Numbered from the stretch's first letter, positions 51,063 through 60,225 are shown. The stretch: 64,000 nucleotides of DNA from Paenibacillus sonchi (GCF_016772475.1 NZ_CP068595.1:1364001-1428000); one strand, 5' to 3'. A program made the numbers and translations. The notes: generated from the letters alone by a model not told the origin.

Positions 51063-52419
51063 TCTCAACACGCACCTCTCTAATCTTAGTTTTGTATCGT
51101 TCCTTTTCTTCTAGTGATGCCAAATATCGATATTGTTCGAATAAATCGACACAATTAATTACAATATCATCGTTGTTAATTTTGGAGGAACACTCCAAAC
51201 TATGTAGTATAAAACGAATGCCTTCTCTTCGTTTATTATGTAAGTAATAGGCCGCCAATTCGGCGAGAAATCTGGCATATTGATCAGTCATAATTTGTTG
51301 GTTGTATTCGCCAAACTCGGAATGGTGGATTCGATAAGGAATGTAATCAGAAAAACGGACAAGAATCTGGTCGATATTCCAATTATATTTGTTCGCCGAT
51401 TTAATAATATAATATATAGCAGTGAAAATCTCACCTTTATGTATTGAGATGTATTCAACATAATCATCCAATACTTCAATCTGTCCATCCAATAGGCGGT
51501 ACAGATAAGTATTTGCTTTTCCCCAGTCCTGGAATTGAGCTAAGATTCGCTGCACTTCTTCGTTATCTTCTCGTATCCAATTTCCATTTGTATAAAGCGG
51601 AATAAGGTCCAAGGCCTTCTTGTAGTCTCCCAGTTCTACATATGCGCTTGAGCGAAGCAGATGCGCGTATAGAATATAGAAATAAATGGGCTTTTCTGGT
51701 GTTTTATCATTACTGTTTGTGCGATTAAAATTATCCTTCATTTCGTAGAGAATCGAAGCAAGTTGAAGCATCTCCTGGGCCAGTTTAGCGACCTCGCACC
51801 ACTGATGCAGTGAACAGTAGACATGCAGTAGGTGCCTCAAAGCATCCAACTGATCCGCCTCATCCAACCGGGGCACATAAGGTTCGAACAGCGTCGCCGC
51901 CCGCAGGTTCTCGCTCTGGTCGTCACCAAGCGCAATGCGGAACAAGCGGTACTGACACATGGCTAGACGTTCGGAATACTGGTATTTCTCGCTGGCGCTC
52001 ACATTCTCGTATAACAATGCTGCCGCCTGCCACTGCCCTTGCTTGAATAATCCTTCAGCCACCTCAAACAGCGTAGGCACATTGTTCAGATTATCAAGCA
52101 GAATTTGCACCATGCGTTCGATACAATCCATGCGCCCAAGCTCGGCACAGCGGATCATAAACGGCCGCAGCCGCCGCCAGGTGGGTGCCGAATAATAGAA
52201 GCACTCATCTACATACAAGCTGAAAAAGTGATCTTCCCCCTTCCCCATACCCTTGGTCAATAACTCCAGGTGACTCATGGCTATCGGCTGATTGCCTTTC
52301 ACAATCCGGCTGAGTGTCCCGGAATTAATGCCGCATCTGTCTGCGAACTGATTAATGGACATGCCCTGTTCAGATAAATAATCCGCTAGCTGATCTCGAA
52401 TCGTGGCTGTAGACTCCAA
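51025..52419 (-). CDS. HTH-TPR regulator of RRNPP/AloR type, copy 2, paired with pro-peptide
   Basis: 464 residues. XRE HTH at about 12-60 (INQFADRCGINSGTLSRIVK) and a TPR-like helical body. It shares APTWRRLRPF, ASEKYQYSERLAMCQYRLF and LDALRHLLHVYCSLHQW with copy 1 across the full length. I start at TTG 52419, because the near-perfect AAAGGAGGTGA ribosome site lies directly upstream and the longer reading adds 25 residues without homology. Inferred role: intracellular receptor for the peptide encoded by the overlapping downstream gene. It probably acts on its own promoter and others. Base composition is more AT-rich than the housekeeping block, especially in the 3' half. Confidence 0.87.
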   Translation of the reverse strand: MESTATIRDQLADYLSEQGMSINQFADRCGINSGTLSRIVKGNQPIAMSHLELLTKGMGKGEDHFFSLYVDECFYYSAPTWRRLRPFMIRCAELGRMDCIERMVQILLDNLNNVPTLFEVAEGLFKQGQWQAAALLYENVSASEKYQYSERLAMCQYRLFRIALGDDQSENLRAATLFEPYVPRLDEADQLDALRHLLHVYCSLHQWCEVAKLAQEMLQLASILYEMKDNFNRTNSNDKTPEKPIYFYILYAHLLRSSAYVELGDYKKALDLIPLYTNGNWIREDNEEVQRILAQFQDWGKANTYLYRLLDGQIEVLDDYVEYISIHKGEIFTAIYYIIKSANKYNWNIDQILVRFSDYIPYRIHHSEFGEYNQQIMTDQYARFLAELAAYYLHNKRREGIRFILHSLECSSKINNDDIVINCVDLFEQYRYLASLEEKERYKTKIREVRVENEKKAHNMVSLI

Positions 52420-52472
52420 GGAATCACCTCCTTTTGAATCCCAGAAAATAGGTTGTTGCCTGTATAACTGTA

Positions 52473-52501
52473 ATCCTATGTGATAATATTCCAATGGTCA
52501 A
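52473..52501 (-). promoter_or_regulatory. Promoter candidate of the receptor/pro-peptide operon
   Basis: On the minus strand TTGACC (52501-52496) and TAGGAT (52478-52473), spacer 17, about 55 bases before the TTG start. Confidence 0.55.
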
Positions 52502-52594
52502 TATACTAGATTAGTCTAAAAAGTGAACACGGCAAATTATTTTAAAATTTAGGCAATAGGGTTGCCATTTCCTTATGAAACAAGGAGATACACG

Positions 52595-53212
52595 TCAAAA
52601 TGACCGCCAGAGCTGTACTCCCATGTACAACGCAATGCCCCAAATCAGCAGCGCTGAAACTGTGTTCAGCAGCCGGATCACCCTGCCGGAGGAATCCAAT
52701 CTGCCCAGCACCCGGCCGGCTGCCGCAAGGCTCAAAAACCACATCCAGGAGATCCCCGCCGCCGCAGCCGCAAACGCCCAGCGTTCATCACCGGTATACT
52801 GCAGAGAATTAGTGCCGATGACACCCACTGTATCCAGCAGCGCATGCGGGTTCAGCAGAGACACAGAAAGGGCATAGCCTACCTGGCCTTTTAGCGAGAG
52901 TACCCGCGCCTCCCCGTCCCCCTCTCCCGGTGCTGCGTTCCATATTTTCCAGCCCATGATGCACAGAAATAGGATTCCCGCACCGTACACGATGGGCGTT
53001 ACCCATTCCACGGAGAGCAGCACGAGCGAAATTCCACCGACAGCCGCAGCAATCAGCAGCGTATCACATACAGCCGCCGTAAGAACTACAGGCACCACTC
53101 TGCGGAACCGGGGCTGAAGCGCCCCTTGGTTAAAAACAAATATATTCTGTACGCCCAGCGGCAAAATAAGCCCAAAGGCCAATAAGATTCCATGCACAAT
53201 AGCTTCCAGCAT
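52595..53212 (-). CDS. LysE/ArgO family amino acid exporter
   Basis: 205 residues with six predicted helices. It starts MLEAIVHGILLAFGLILPLG and has the conserved VQNIFVFNQGAL and VSLLNPHALLDTVGVIG segments of the LysE superfamily (ArgO/YggA branch). Expected to export basic or other amino acids. It is divergent from a MocR regulator, a common pairing that suggests control by it. Confidence 0.92.
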   Translation of the reverse strand: MLEAIVHGILLAFGLILPLGVQNIFVFNQGALQPRFRRVVPVVLTAAVCDTLLIAAAVGGISLVLLSVEWVTPIVYGAGILFLCIMGWKIWNAAPGEGDGEARVLSLKGQVGYALSVSLLNPHALLDTVGVIGTNSLQYTGDERWAFAAAAAGISWMWFLSLAAAGRVLGRLDSSGRVIRLLNTVSALLIWGIALYMGVQLWRSF

Positions 53213-53461
53213 TCGTCTGCTCCTCTCAGTATGCTTGCGGACGATTGAATTTGGTGAACAGCGGGACCAGATTTGAACGCTATCGCCGCATGACTGATCT
53301 TACACCGCAACGGCAGAGCTCGTAACCAGCCAAATTCTCCAATTGCCACCCAACCAAACTAATGAGCACAGGCCAAAGGTGGTATACTCCAGATAAAAGA
53401 ACTCCTGCCAGATCCGGCCTCGCTGTTCTTAACAAAAGACCTTCATAAAGGAGTTGGCATT

Positions 53462-55102
53462 TTGACCAACCGACATCAAAAGGAACAGGTACCGGGCAGA
53501 TCATGGACACCGGACCCGGCATCAGCGCTGCCGCTGCACAGGCAAATTTCCAATTATTTTATGGACAAAATCAGAAGTGGCGCTTGGCCGCCGGGAATGC
53601 GGCTAGCCCCTCAGCGCCAGCTGTGCCGCCAGCTGGGTGTGAACCGCAGCACAGTGGTAACTGCGCTGGGAGAACTGTCGGCGATGGGGCTCATCGAGGG
53701 CAGGCGGGGCGGCGGGACCCGGGTGGCCGATTTACGGGCCGCCGCAGCAGGCGGGACGGTTTCGTACCGAGACGGGACGGCTGCGTCCGATAGCCGAGCG
53801 GCCTCATACGGTGACGAAACGGCTACGTCCGGTGGCCGAGCGGGTTCGTATGGTGACCGGGTGGATACATCCGGTAACGGCGCAGGGATGGATATATTGC
53901 CGGTCCAGCCTGCCGGAAGCTGGAATTCTTATGTCGAAGAGGGCGTCCACTATCCCAACCTGCCTACGGTGCAGGACATCAACCGCCTGGAATATGAGCA
54001 GGGGCTGATCCGTCTAGGGACAGGAGAGCCGTCGCCCGGGCTGCTGCCCGGTGAGGCCATGACCCGTGTGCTGGCCGAGCTCTCCAGGCAGACGCTGCCA
54101 CCGCTCTCCTATGAAGAGCCCCTCGGCAGCCCGGGACTGCGGAGAGCAGTAAGCTCCGAGCTGGCGAAGAACGGCGTACAGGCTGATCCGGACTCCATTC
54201 TGATTACCTCTGGAGCGCTCCAGGGCCTGCAGCTGATAGCGGTTGGCCTTTTGCCGCGCGGCTCTACCATTCTGCTGGAAAAGCCCTCCTATCTCTATTC
54301 CATTCATGCCTTCCAATCCGCCGGAGTGAAGTTCAGCGGCCTGCCCATGGATGAGCATGGGCTGCTGACGGACCGGCTGGCCCGGGAAGCCCGCCGGACC
54401 AAGGCGGCTATGCTGTACAGCATCCCGTCGTTCCATAATCCGACGGGAATTCTGATGGACGCCCAGCGGCGGCAAAAGCTTATGGATGTGACCGGTGAGC
54501 TTGGCCTGCCCATCCTGGAGGATGGAGCCTATCAGGAGCTCTGGCTCGACACGCCGCCTCCCCTCCCGCTGAAGGCGCTCGACCGCGAAGGCAGAGTGCT
54601 GCATCTCGGCACACTGTCGAAATCCGCCAGTCCGGGGCTGCGTATCGGCTGGATCGTTGGCCCGGAGCCTGTCGTGCGGCGGCTGGCCGACATTAAGATG
54701 CAGACCGACTACGGGGCAAGCTCGCTCTCGCAGCTTGCAGCCGCCCGTTGGCTGGAGGGCGGGTATCATGAAGAGCATCTGCAGCGCCTGCGGGCCAGAC
54801 TGCGGCAGCGGCGGGATGCTGCGCTTGCGCTGCTGCAGCGCCATTTTGCCGGACTGGCTGCATGGAACGTTCCGGCAGGCGGCTTCTACATCTGGCTGGC
54901 CCTGGACAAGCCGGTGCCGCTGCGGACGCTATTCCGCGCGGCCCATAAGGCCGGGCTGCTGCTGAACACAGGCGATCTGTACGACCGGGGCGACAGCCGC
55001 CATCTGCGGCTGTCCTACGTCTACGCCTCGCCTGCCGAACTGGAAACCGGCCTCCCCATATTGGCCGGACTGATCCGCAAGCTCCAGCGGCCCGGTTCCT
55101 GA
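53462..55102 (+). CDS. MocR-type regulator (GntR HTH fused to PLP aminotransferase domain)
   Basis: 546 residues. GntR winged helix at about 20-90 (PLHRQISNYFMDKIRSGAWP, RQLGVNRSTVVTALGELSAM). A fold-type I aminotransferase domain follows from about 165 (IRLGTGEPSPGLLPGEAMTR, SIPSFHNPTGILMDAQRR, LHLGTLSKSASPGLRIGWIV with the PLP lysine in LSKSAS). Between them is an unusual linker with three to four imperfect repeats of SYGD/R-x-x-TA-S-x-x-RA. The start is TTG 53462 after AAAGGAG. Family members sense PLP or amino compounds; target here probably the divergent lysE-like gene. Confidence 0.9.
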   Translation: MTNRHQKEQVPGRSWTPDPASALPLHRQISNYFMDKIRSGAWPPGMRLAPQRQLCRQLGVNRSTVVTALGELSAMGLIEGRRGGGTRVADLRAAAAGGTVSYRDGTAASDSRAASYGDETATSGGRAGSYGDRVDTSGNGAGMDILPVQPAGSWNSYVEEGVHYPNLPTVQDINRLEYEQGLIRLGTGEPSPGLLPGEAMTRVLAELSRQTLPPLSYEEPLGSPGLRRAVSSELAKNGVQADPDSILITSGALQGLQLIAVGLLPRGSTILLEKPSYLYSIHAFQSAGVKFSGLPMDEHGLLTDRLAREARRTKAAMLYSIPSFHNPTGILMDAQRRQKLMDVTGELGLPILEDGAYQELWLDTPPPLPLKALDREGRVLHLGTLSKSASPGLRIGWIVGPEPVVRRLADIKMQTDYGASSLSQLAAARWLEGGYHEEHLQRLRARLRQRRDAALALLQRHFAGLAAWNVPAGGFYIWLALDKPVPLRTLFRAAHKAGLLLNTGDLYDRGDSRHLRLSYVYASPAELETGLPILAGLIRKLQRPGS

Positions 55103-55109
55103 ACCGGGC

Positions 55110-55219
55110 TGCCGACTAAATTCACTATATGTGTTATTATATCCCCCAATTAAGTTTCCTTTTCCCCAGCTATCCAACAGAATATCCTTCAGGGATTTCT
55201 GGTCATCGTTCTTGAGCAT
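55110..55219 (-). pseudogene. 5' fragment of an unidentified gene, interrupted by a repeat core
   Basis: ATG 55219 with GAGGAG 8 bases before it opens MLKNDDQKSLKDILLDSWGK. The next bases, GGGAAAAGGAAACTTAATT, match the dispersed AGTGGAAAAAGGTTAACTAATT repeat core, after which the frame loses any gene-like character and runs antisense to the MocR gene. It looks like the front of a lost gene, divergent from the tetR gene and sharing its operator. The original family was not identified. Confidence 0.4.
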
Positions 55220-55239
55220 TATGTAATCTCCTCATAATC

Positions 55240-55287
55240 AAATGACAAAAAATAATATTTGTCATTTGGTTGTTCTAGTGATATGCT
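55240..55287 (+). promoter_or_regulatory. Operator and promoter of the tetR-SDR operon
   Basis: Perfect inverted repeat AAATGACAAA (55240-55249) and TTTGTCATTT (55258-55267). The right arm contains the -35 TTGTCA (55259-55264); the -10 TATGCT is at 55282-55287, spacer 17. Binding of the TetR protein here would block its own promoter. Confidence 0.8.
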
Positions 55288-55311
55288 GTGTACACAGAGG
55301 AGGTCGAACCC

Positions 55312-55917
55312 GTGAGCAAATCAAGCTCCTTTTTGAGTAAAACAGAAATTATGGATGCCGCCGAGCAGACACTGCGCCGATTCGGGCCTGACAAGACCTC
55401 GGTAACCGATGTGGCCAAGCTCCTGGGTGTCAGCCATGGCACGCTTTACCGCCATTTTCCCAGCAAAGCCGCTCTGAGGGAGGCGGTAACGGAGCGCTGG
55501 CTGGAAGAGCAGATCGTTGTCCCGCTGGAACAGATTGTGAAGGCCCCGGCAGACAACGCTCTGGCGCAGCTAAAGGTATATATTGCCCGGCTGATTGAGC
55601 TGAAGCGTCACTATGCCGAACAGGATCGTGAAATGTTCAAGATGTACACGGACGTTACCATGGAAGCTGCTGAGTTGATTGAGGTGCATATCCAGCGGAT
55701 TATGGAGCAGATGGGCATTCTGATTGACAGAGGAATTCAACAGAAGCGGATTGCACAGAGTGCAGAGACCAGGTCGCTTGCCCGTTCGCTTTTTCATGCG
55801 ACCTCAAGATTTCATCATCCGGCTCATGCCCACGAATGGCAGAGCGCCAGCATCCAGCAGGAGTTCGATCAGCTCTGGCTGCTTCTGGAACAGGGGCTTG
55901 CCGCTTCAAATCAATAG
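55312..55917 (+). CDS. TetR/AcrR family repressor
   Basis: 201 residues. N-terminal HTH at about 12-55 (TEIMDAAEQTLRRFGPDKTS, VAKLLGVSHGTLYRHFPSKA); C-terminal helical ligand domain of the YbjK/TetR_C type. I chose GTG 55312 with GAGGAGG before it; a longer reading from 55288 begins inside the promoter region. A perfect palindrome lies 45-72 bases upstream. It is followed after 33 bases by an SDR oxidoreductase, which it probably controls. Confidence 0.9.
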   Translation: MSKSSSFLSKTEIMDAAEQTLRRFGPDKTSVTDVAKLLGVSHGTLYRHFPSKAALREAVTERWLEEQIVVPLEQIVKAPADNALAQLKVYIARLIELKRHYAEQDREMFKMYTDVTMEAAELIEVHIQRIMEQMGILIDRGIQQKRIAQSAETRSLARSLFHATSRFHHPAHAHEWQSASIQQEFDQLWLLLEQGLAASNQ

Positions 55918-55950
55918 TAAAAATCCATAACATTTCAGGAGGTATATCAA

Positions 55951-56694
55951 ATGAGTCAATCCCTGCAAGGTAAGGTTGCCATAGTTACCGGGTCATCGAG
56001 GGGTATTGGTCGGAGTGTCGCGGAGAGATTAGCGCAAGAGGGAGCTTCGGTAGTCATTAACTATTCAAGCAGCCCGAAACAGGCGGAAGAGGTGGTCCAG
56101 GGCATTCGATCCCAAGGAGGAAGCGCTGCTGCGCTTCAGGCCGACATCAGCAAGCCTGCACAGATTGAGCAGCTGTACAAGGATACCAAGGCATTGTTCG
56201 GAAAAATCGATATTGTAGTCAACAACGCGGGAATTATGGTCAACAGCCTGATTGGAGAAGCCACCGAAGAACAGTTCGACAAGCAGGTTGCGATTAACGT
56301 CAAAGGAACCTACTTCTCCTGCCAGCAGGCCTTCTTTCACCTGGAACAGGGTGGGCGCATCATTAACTTCTCTACTTCGGTCAATGGGCAGATGTTCCCG
56401 GCTTACAGTATTTATGCCGGTACCAAAGGTGCCGTGGAGCAGTTCACCCGCCAGCTCGCCAAGGAGTTCGGCTGCAAAGGCATCACCATCAACGCGGTTG
56501 CTCCCGGTCCTGTTGCTACCGACCTGTTCCTGGAGGGCAAGTCCGAAGCTCAGCTTGAGGGGCTGAAGAAGACCAATGCCTTCGGGCGCCTGGGCCAGCC
56601 GGAGGATATTGCCGGAGTGGTCAGCTTCCTCGCTGCAGAACAATCGGGATGGATCACCGGCCAGACACTGCGCGTGAATGGCGGATTTATCTAA
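55951..56694 (+). CDS. Short-chain dehydrogenase/reductase
   Basis: 247 residues, classical SDR. Cofactor loop TGSSRGIGRSVAERLA, then NNAGIM, catalytic Ser in FSTSVNGQM, and Tyr-x-x-x-Lys in YSIYAGTKGAV. The FabG-like end GWITGQTLRVNGGFI is typical. Arg in the TGSSRG loop favours NADPH. Substrate unknown. Operon with the TetR gene; GGAGG precedes the ATG. Confidence 0.93.
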   Translation: MSQSLQGKVAIVTGSSRGIGRSVAERLAQEGASVVINYSSSPKQAEEVVQGIRSQGGSAAALQADISKPAQIEQLYKDTKALFGKIDIVVNNAGIMVNSLIGEATEEQFDKQVAINVKGTYFSCQQAFFHLEQGGRIINFSTSVNGQMFPAYSIYAGTKGAVEQFTRQLAKEFGCKGITINAVAPGPVATDLFLEGKSEAQLEGLKKTNAFGRLGQPEDIAGVVSFLAAEQSGWITGQTLRVNGGFI

Positions 56695-57752
56695 GGCTGC
56701 ATAGGCAAAACCACTACACAAGCCGTCCCTTCCCCGGGGCGGCTTGTGATGGTTATGCTGCCTTCATGGATGTCCACGATTTTTTTGACCAGCGACAAGC
56801 CAAGCCCGCTGCCGCCTCCGCTGGTACTTCTGGCTTTGTCCACCTTATAGAAACGCTCGAAGATGCGGGGCAGGTCGTCCTCGGCAATCCCGATGCCGTT
56901 ATCCTTGATTTCGGCTTCCACCCGGTTATCCAGGGTCCGCAGACGGACCGTAATCATCCCGCCCTGGGGAGTGAATTTGATGCTGTTATGCAGCAGGTTG
57001 GTCCATACCTGACTCAGCAGGTCTTTTACCGCTTGGACAGTTACCTCCTCCAGTTCAGCCTCGACGTCGATATTCTTGCCCAGCCACTGCGGCTCACAGG
57101 CCAGAATCATCTCCTGGAGCTGCTTATCCAGCCGGTAGGCTGTGCGCTCGAACGGAAAGCTCTCCGCCTCCAGCGCCGACAGCTTCAGCAGATTGTCGCT
57201 GAGGCCGGAGAGGCGGCTGCCCTCTGCCTCAATAATATCGAGATAATGAGCCCTGCTCTCCGCACTCAGCCCTTCATCCCTCAGGGCGCGGGCGAAGCCG
57301 CGAATCGAGGTGAGCGGGGACTGAATCTCATGCGAGACGTTGGAGATAAAGTCCTGGCGCATCGTTTCCATCCGGCTCAGCTCGCTGGCCATTTCGTTGA
57401 TGCCTTCGACGATACTGCCAAATTGCCCGTAGCGCCGGTCGTTCTCCAGCTCGACCTTGAAGTTCCCCTTGGAGATTTGCCGCATCGCTGTAATGATGGG
57501 GATATAGAAGGCCCGTTCACCTCCTCTCATATGTCCGATCAGCCCCGCGATCCCGGCCAGCAGGAACAGAATGAGAAACTGCAGCATCATCGTCAGCAAT
57601 TGGGACTTATAGGGCGTAAGGGACCAGTTAAAATGTTTCTCGAGCAGCTTTAGCCCGAAATACCCGCCGTTCCAGGAAAGATAGAAGCCTGCAATGACTA
57701 TGGTTATCCCCATGACCCTTTTCACAATCTCTCCGGCTCTGCTTCTGCCCAT
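56691..57752 (-). CDS. Sensor histidine kinase
   Basis: 353 residues. Two N-terminal membrane helices separated by only about 20-25 residues, HAMP (about 80-130), phospho-acceptor in DFISNVSHEIQSPLTSIRGF, N-box QVWTNLLHNSIKFTP, G-boxes IKDNGIGI and GGGSGLGLSLVKKIVD. The very short outside loop suggests it senses within the membrane or through the ABC exporter next door. Its ATG follows the regulator stop directly (TAGATG). Confidence 0.93.
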   Translation of the reverse strand: MGRSRAGEIVKRVMGITIVIAGFYLSWNGGYFGLKLLEKHFNWSLTPYKSQLLTMMLQFLILFLLAGIAGLIGHMRGGERAFYIPIITAMRQISKGNFKVELENDRRYGQFGSIVEGINEMASELSRMETMRQDFISNVSHEIQSPLTSIRGFARALRDEGLSAESRAHYLDIIEAEGSRLSGLSDNLLKLSALEAESFPFERTAYRLDKQLQEMILACEPQWLGKNIDVEAELEEVTVQAVKDLLSQVWTNLLHNSIKFTPQGGMITVRLRTLDNRVEAEIKDNGIGIAEDDLPRIFERFYKVDKARSTSGGGSGLGLSLVKKIVDIHEGSITITSRPGEGTACVVVLPMQP

Positions 57753-58430
57753 CTATTTACCCACCTCCAGGCGGTAGCCCAGACCCCGGACCGTACGGAT
57801 GGCAAAACCATAGTCCTCCTGGGGAAAACGGTCACGCAAACGTCCCACATGCACATCCAGCGTACGTTCATTTCCTTCAAAATCATATCCCCAGACCTCT
57901 TCAATCAGCCGGTCGCGGGTCAGCGTTTGCCCCGGATAGCTGGCCAGCTTGAACAGCAGCTCGAACTCCTTCAGCGGCAGCGTAATGCTTCCCTGGTCTG
58001 CGGTCACCTCATAGGTTTTGCGGTTCATGCGCAAACCGCCGACATTGACGCTCTGTGCAGCAGAAATCTGGTACCGCTTCAGCAGGGCTTTGACCCTGGC
58101 GATCAGCACCGGAGGCTCGAACGGCTTGACCAGATAATCGTCGGTGCCCAGCTCGAAGCCTTTGACGATCTGCGAGGTTTCGCCTTTGGCCGTCAGCATC
58201 AGAATCGGAATATCATAGCTCCGGCGCAGTTCCTTGCACAGCTCCCAGCCATCCATATTCGGCATCATGACATCAATGACTGCAAGGTCGACTCCATTAT
58301 CCTCAAGCAGCCGCAGCGCCTCGATGCCATCCGAAGCACCAAATACTTCCTCCATGCCTTCAGCTCTCAAAAAGACTTCCACCAATTCGCGGATGTGCGG
58401 ATCGTCGTCCACTACCAGGATTCTGGCCAT
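57753..58430 (-). CDS. OmpR-family response regulator
   Basis: 225 residues. Receiver domain (ARILVVDDDPHIRELVEVFL; Asp in LAVIDVMMPNMDG; Lys in DYLVKPFEPPVLIARVK), then a winged helix (ITLPLKEFELLFKLASYPGQ, RTLDVHVGRLRDRF). I start at ATG 58430, with GGGGGAGG just before. It overlaps the exporter gene end by 71 bases as sequenced. Confidence 0.95.
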   Translation of the reverse strand: MARILVVDDDPHIRELVEVFLRAEGMEEVFGASDGIEALRLLEDNGVDLAVIDVMMPNMDGWELCKELRRSYDIPILMLTAKGETSQIVKGFELGTDDYLVKPFEPPVLIARVKALLKRYQISAAQSVNVGGLRMNRKTYEVTADQGSITLPLKEFELLFKLASYPGQTLTRDRLIEEVWGYDFEGNERTLDVHVGRLRDRFPQEDYGFAIRTVRGLGYRLEVGK

Positions 58431-60225
58431 TCTTCGCCTCCCCCTTCTCTTCACCTCCGCCGGAAAGCACCGGTGAATTCAATTGCAGCTGCTGTTCGGC
58501 AAACTCCCGGTACAGCTCATGCTCCCGCAGCAGTTCTTCATGTGTTCCCCTGCCGGTAATCCGGCCCTTCTCCATAAAGATAATCTGATCCGCATTTACA
58601 ACTGTCGCCAGCCGGTGCGCAATGACAATCGTCGTCCGTCCCTTCATCAGGTTGGACAGGGCTTTCTGCACCACTGCCTCCGACTGGCTGTCAAGGCTTG
58701 CGGTCGCTTCGTCGAGCATTAGAATCTTCGGATCACGCAGCAGCGCCCGGGCAATGGCGATCCGCTGGCGCTGTCCGCCGGACAGCTTCACTCCGCGTTC
58801 ACCGACATCGGTATCATAGCCGTGCGGAAGCTCGCTGATGAAGCCGTCGGCATAAGCCATCGCCGCAGCACGGCGCAGTTCCTCCACGCCAACCTCCCGG
58901 TTCAGGCCATAAGCGAGATTGTCGGCAATCGTGCCGGAGAGCAGCGGGCTTTCCTGGGAAACATAGCCGATCAGCTTGCGCCAGGAACGCAGAGAGAAGG
59001 TAGATACCGGCTTCGCTCCCAGCTTAATCACCCCGCTCTGTGGTTCATAGAACCGTTCCAGCAGCGAGAAAAGCGTCGTTTTGCCGCCGCCGCTCGGTCC
59101 GACAATCGCCGTTACCTGTCCCGGCAGCATGGAGAAGCTTACTCTGCTGAGCACCGGGTCGCCTGTTGTGTAGCCAAAGCTTAAATCATCGATCACAATA
59201 GGCTCTTCCGCACCCTTGGCTTCCTCCACTCCCTCGTAGATTTCCTCATCGGCCGCAAGGGTCTCTATGATCCGTTCGGAAGCGCCTTTGGCCTTTTGAA
59301 TCTGGGTGAAGAACTGGGTCAGCTGGGTCAGCGGCATCACGATCTGAATCAAATACAGGATGAACGCGACCAGTTCCCCAGCCGTCAGCGCGCCGGAAGA
59401 CACCTGCATTCCGCCGTAGCCGATGACGACCACCAGCAGCATCATGAATACGAAGGAGACCAGCGGACTGATCATGGCGCTGATTTTGCCCTCACGGATG
59501 CCGAAGGATAACAGGTTCATGATTCCGGTGCGTCCGGCTTCATATTCCTTCTGTTCTGCGCCGGAGGATTTCACCAGCCGGATCTCGGACAAGACGCCGC
59601 TGAGCGTAGCGGTGAAGGATGCGGTTTCGTCCTGCGTACCCTTGGAGATTTTGTACATCTGCCGGCCCAGCGGCACCAGAATCAGCGCGGACAACGGGAG
59701 TACGGTGAACAGCACCAGCGTCATTTGCCAGTTCAGATAGAGCAGCACGGCAATCGAGCCGACGATGGAGATCACCCCGGTGAACAGGCTGGCTAAATGT
59801 TCTGAAATCAGGGTTTTGATAATCCCTGTGTCGTTCGTCATCCGGCTGACACTCTCTCCGGTGCGGTTGTCGTTGTAGTAAGCTACCGGCAGTACGAGAA
59901 ATTTACGCCACAACCGGTCCCGCAGTCCCGCTACAGTCTTCTGTCCGACATAATTCAGCAGGTAGATCGAGATTCCTCCGGCAATCGTCTGGGCAATAAA
60001 AGCACCGGCAATCCCGGCAATCTGCAGCTTGCTGACCGAAGCCAGGGAGAAGCCGTCGACCAGATTCTTGGTGAACATGGGAATCACAAGACCCACCAGG
60101 GTCGATATCATACTAAGCGCAACAGCAAACGCCAATAGCCCATAGGAAGGCTTGGTACTGTGCAGGAGCTTCAAAAAAGACTTCAAGGACGCCCCCTGCT
60201 TCTTGTCAGATTGTTTATTATTCAT
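58360..60225 (-). CDS. ABC exporter, fused membrane and ATPase domains
   Basis: Half-transporter of the multidrug/lipid type, 621 residues. Six-helix membrane domain (about 30-320), then an ATPase domain with Walker A GPSGGGKTT, Q-loop YVSQESPLLSG, signature LSGGQRQRIAIARALL and Walker B ILMLDEATASLDS. I start at ATG 60225 after AAAGGGG. The last 30 residues (GEEKGEAKNGQNPGSGRRSA) are not conserved and overlap the regulator gene. One more base near the end would instead stop at TGA 58451-58453, removing that tail; a base error as seen in other genes is possible. Confidence 0.92.
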   Translation of the reverse strand: MNNKQSDKKQGASLKSFLKLLHSTKPSYGLLAFAVALSMISTLVGLVIPMFTKNLVDGFSLASVSKLQIAGIAGAFIAQTIAGGISIYLLNYVGQKTVAGLRDRLWRKFLVLPVAYYNDNRTGESVSRMTNDTGIIKTLISEHLASLFTGVISIVGSIAVLLYLNWQMTLVLFTVLPLSALILVPLGRQMYKISKGTQDETASFTATLSGVLSEIRLVKSSGAEQKEYEAGRTGIMNLLSFGIREGKISAMISPLVSFVFMMLLVVVIGYGGMQVSSGALTAGELVAFILYLIQIVMPLTQLTQFFTQIQKAKGASERIIETLAADEEIYEGVEEAKGAEEPIVIDDLSFGYTTGDPVLSRVSFSMLPGQVTAIVGPSGGGKTTLFSLLERFYEPQSGVIKLGAKPVSTFSLRSWRKLIGYVSQESPLLSGTIADNLAYGLNREVGVEELRRAAAMAYADGFISELPHGYDTDVGERGVKLSGGQRQRIAIARALLRDPKILMLDEATASLDSQSEAVVQKALSNLMKGRTTIVIAHRLATVVNADQIIFMEKGRITGRGTHEELLREHELYREFAEQQLQLNSPVLSGGGEEKGEAKNGQNPGSGRRSAHPRIGGSLFES

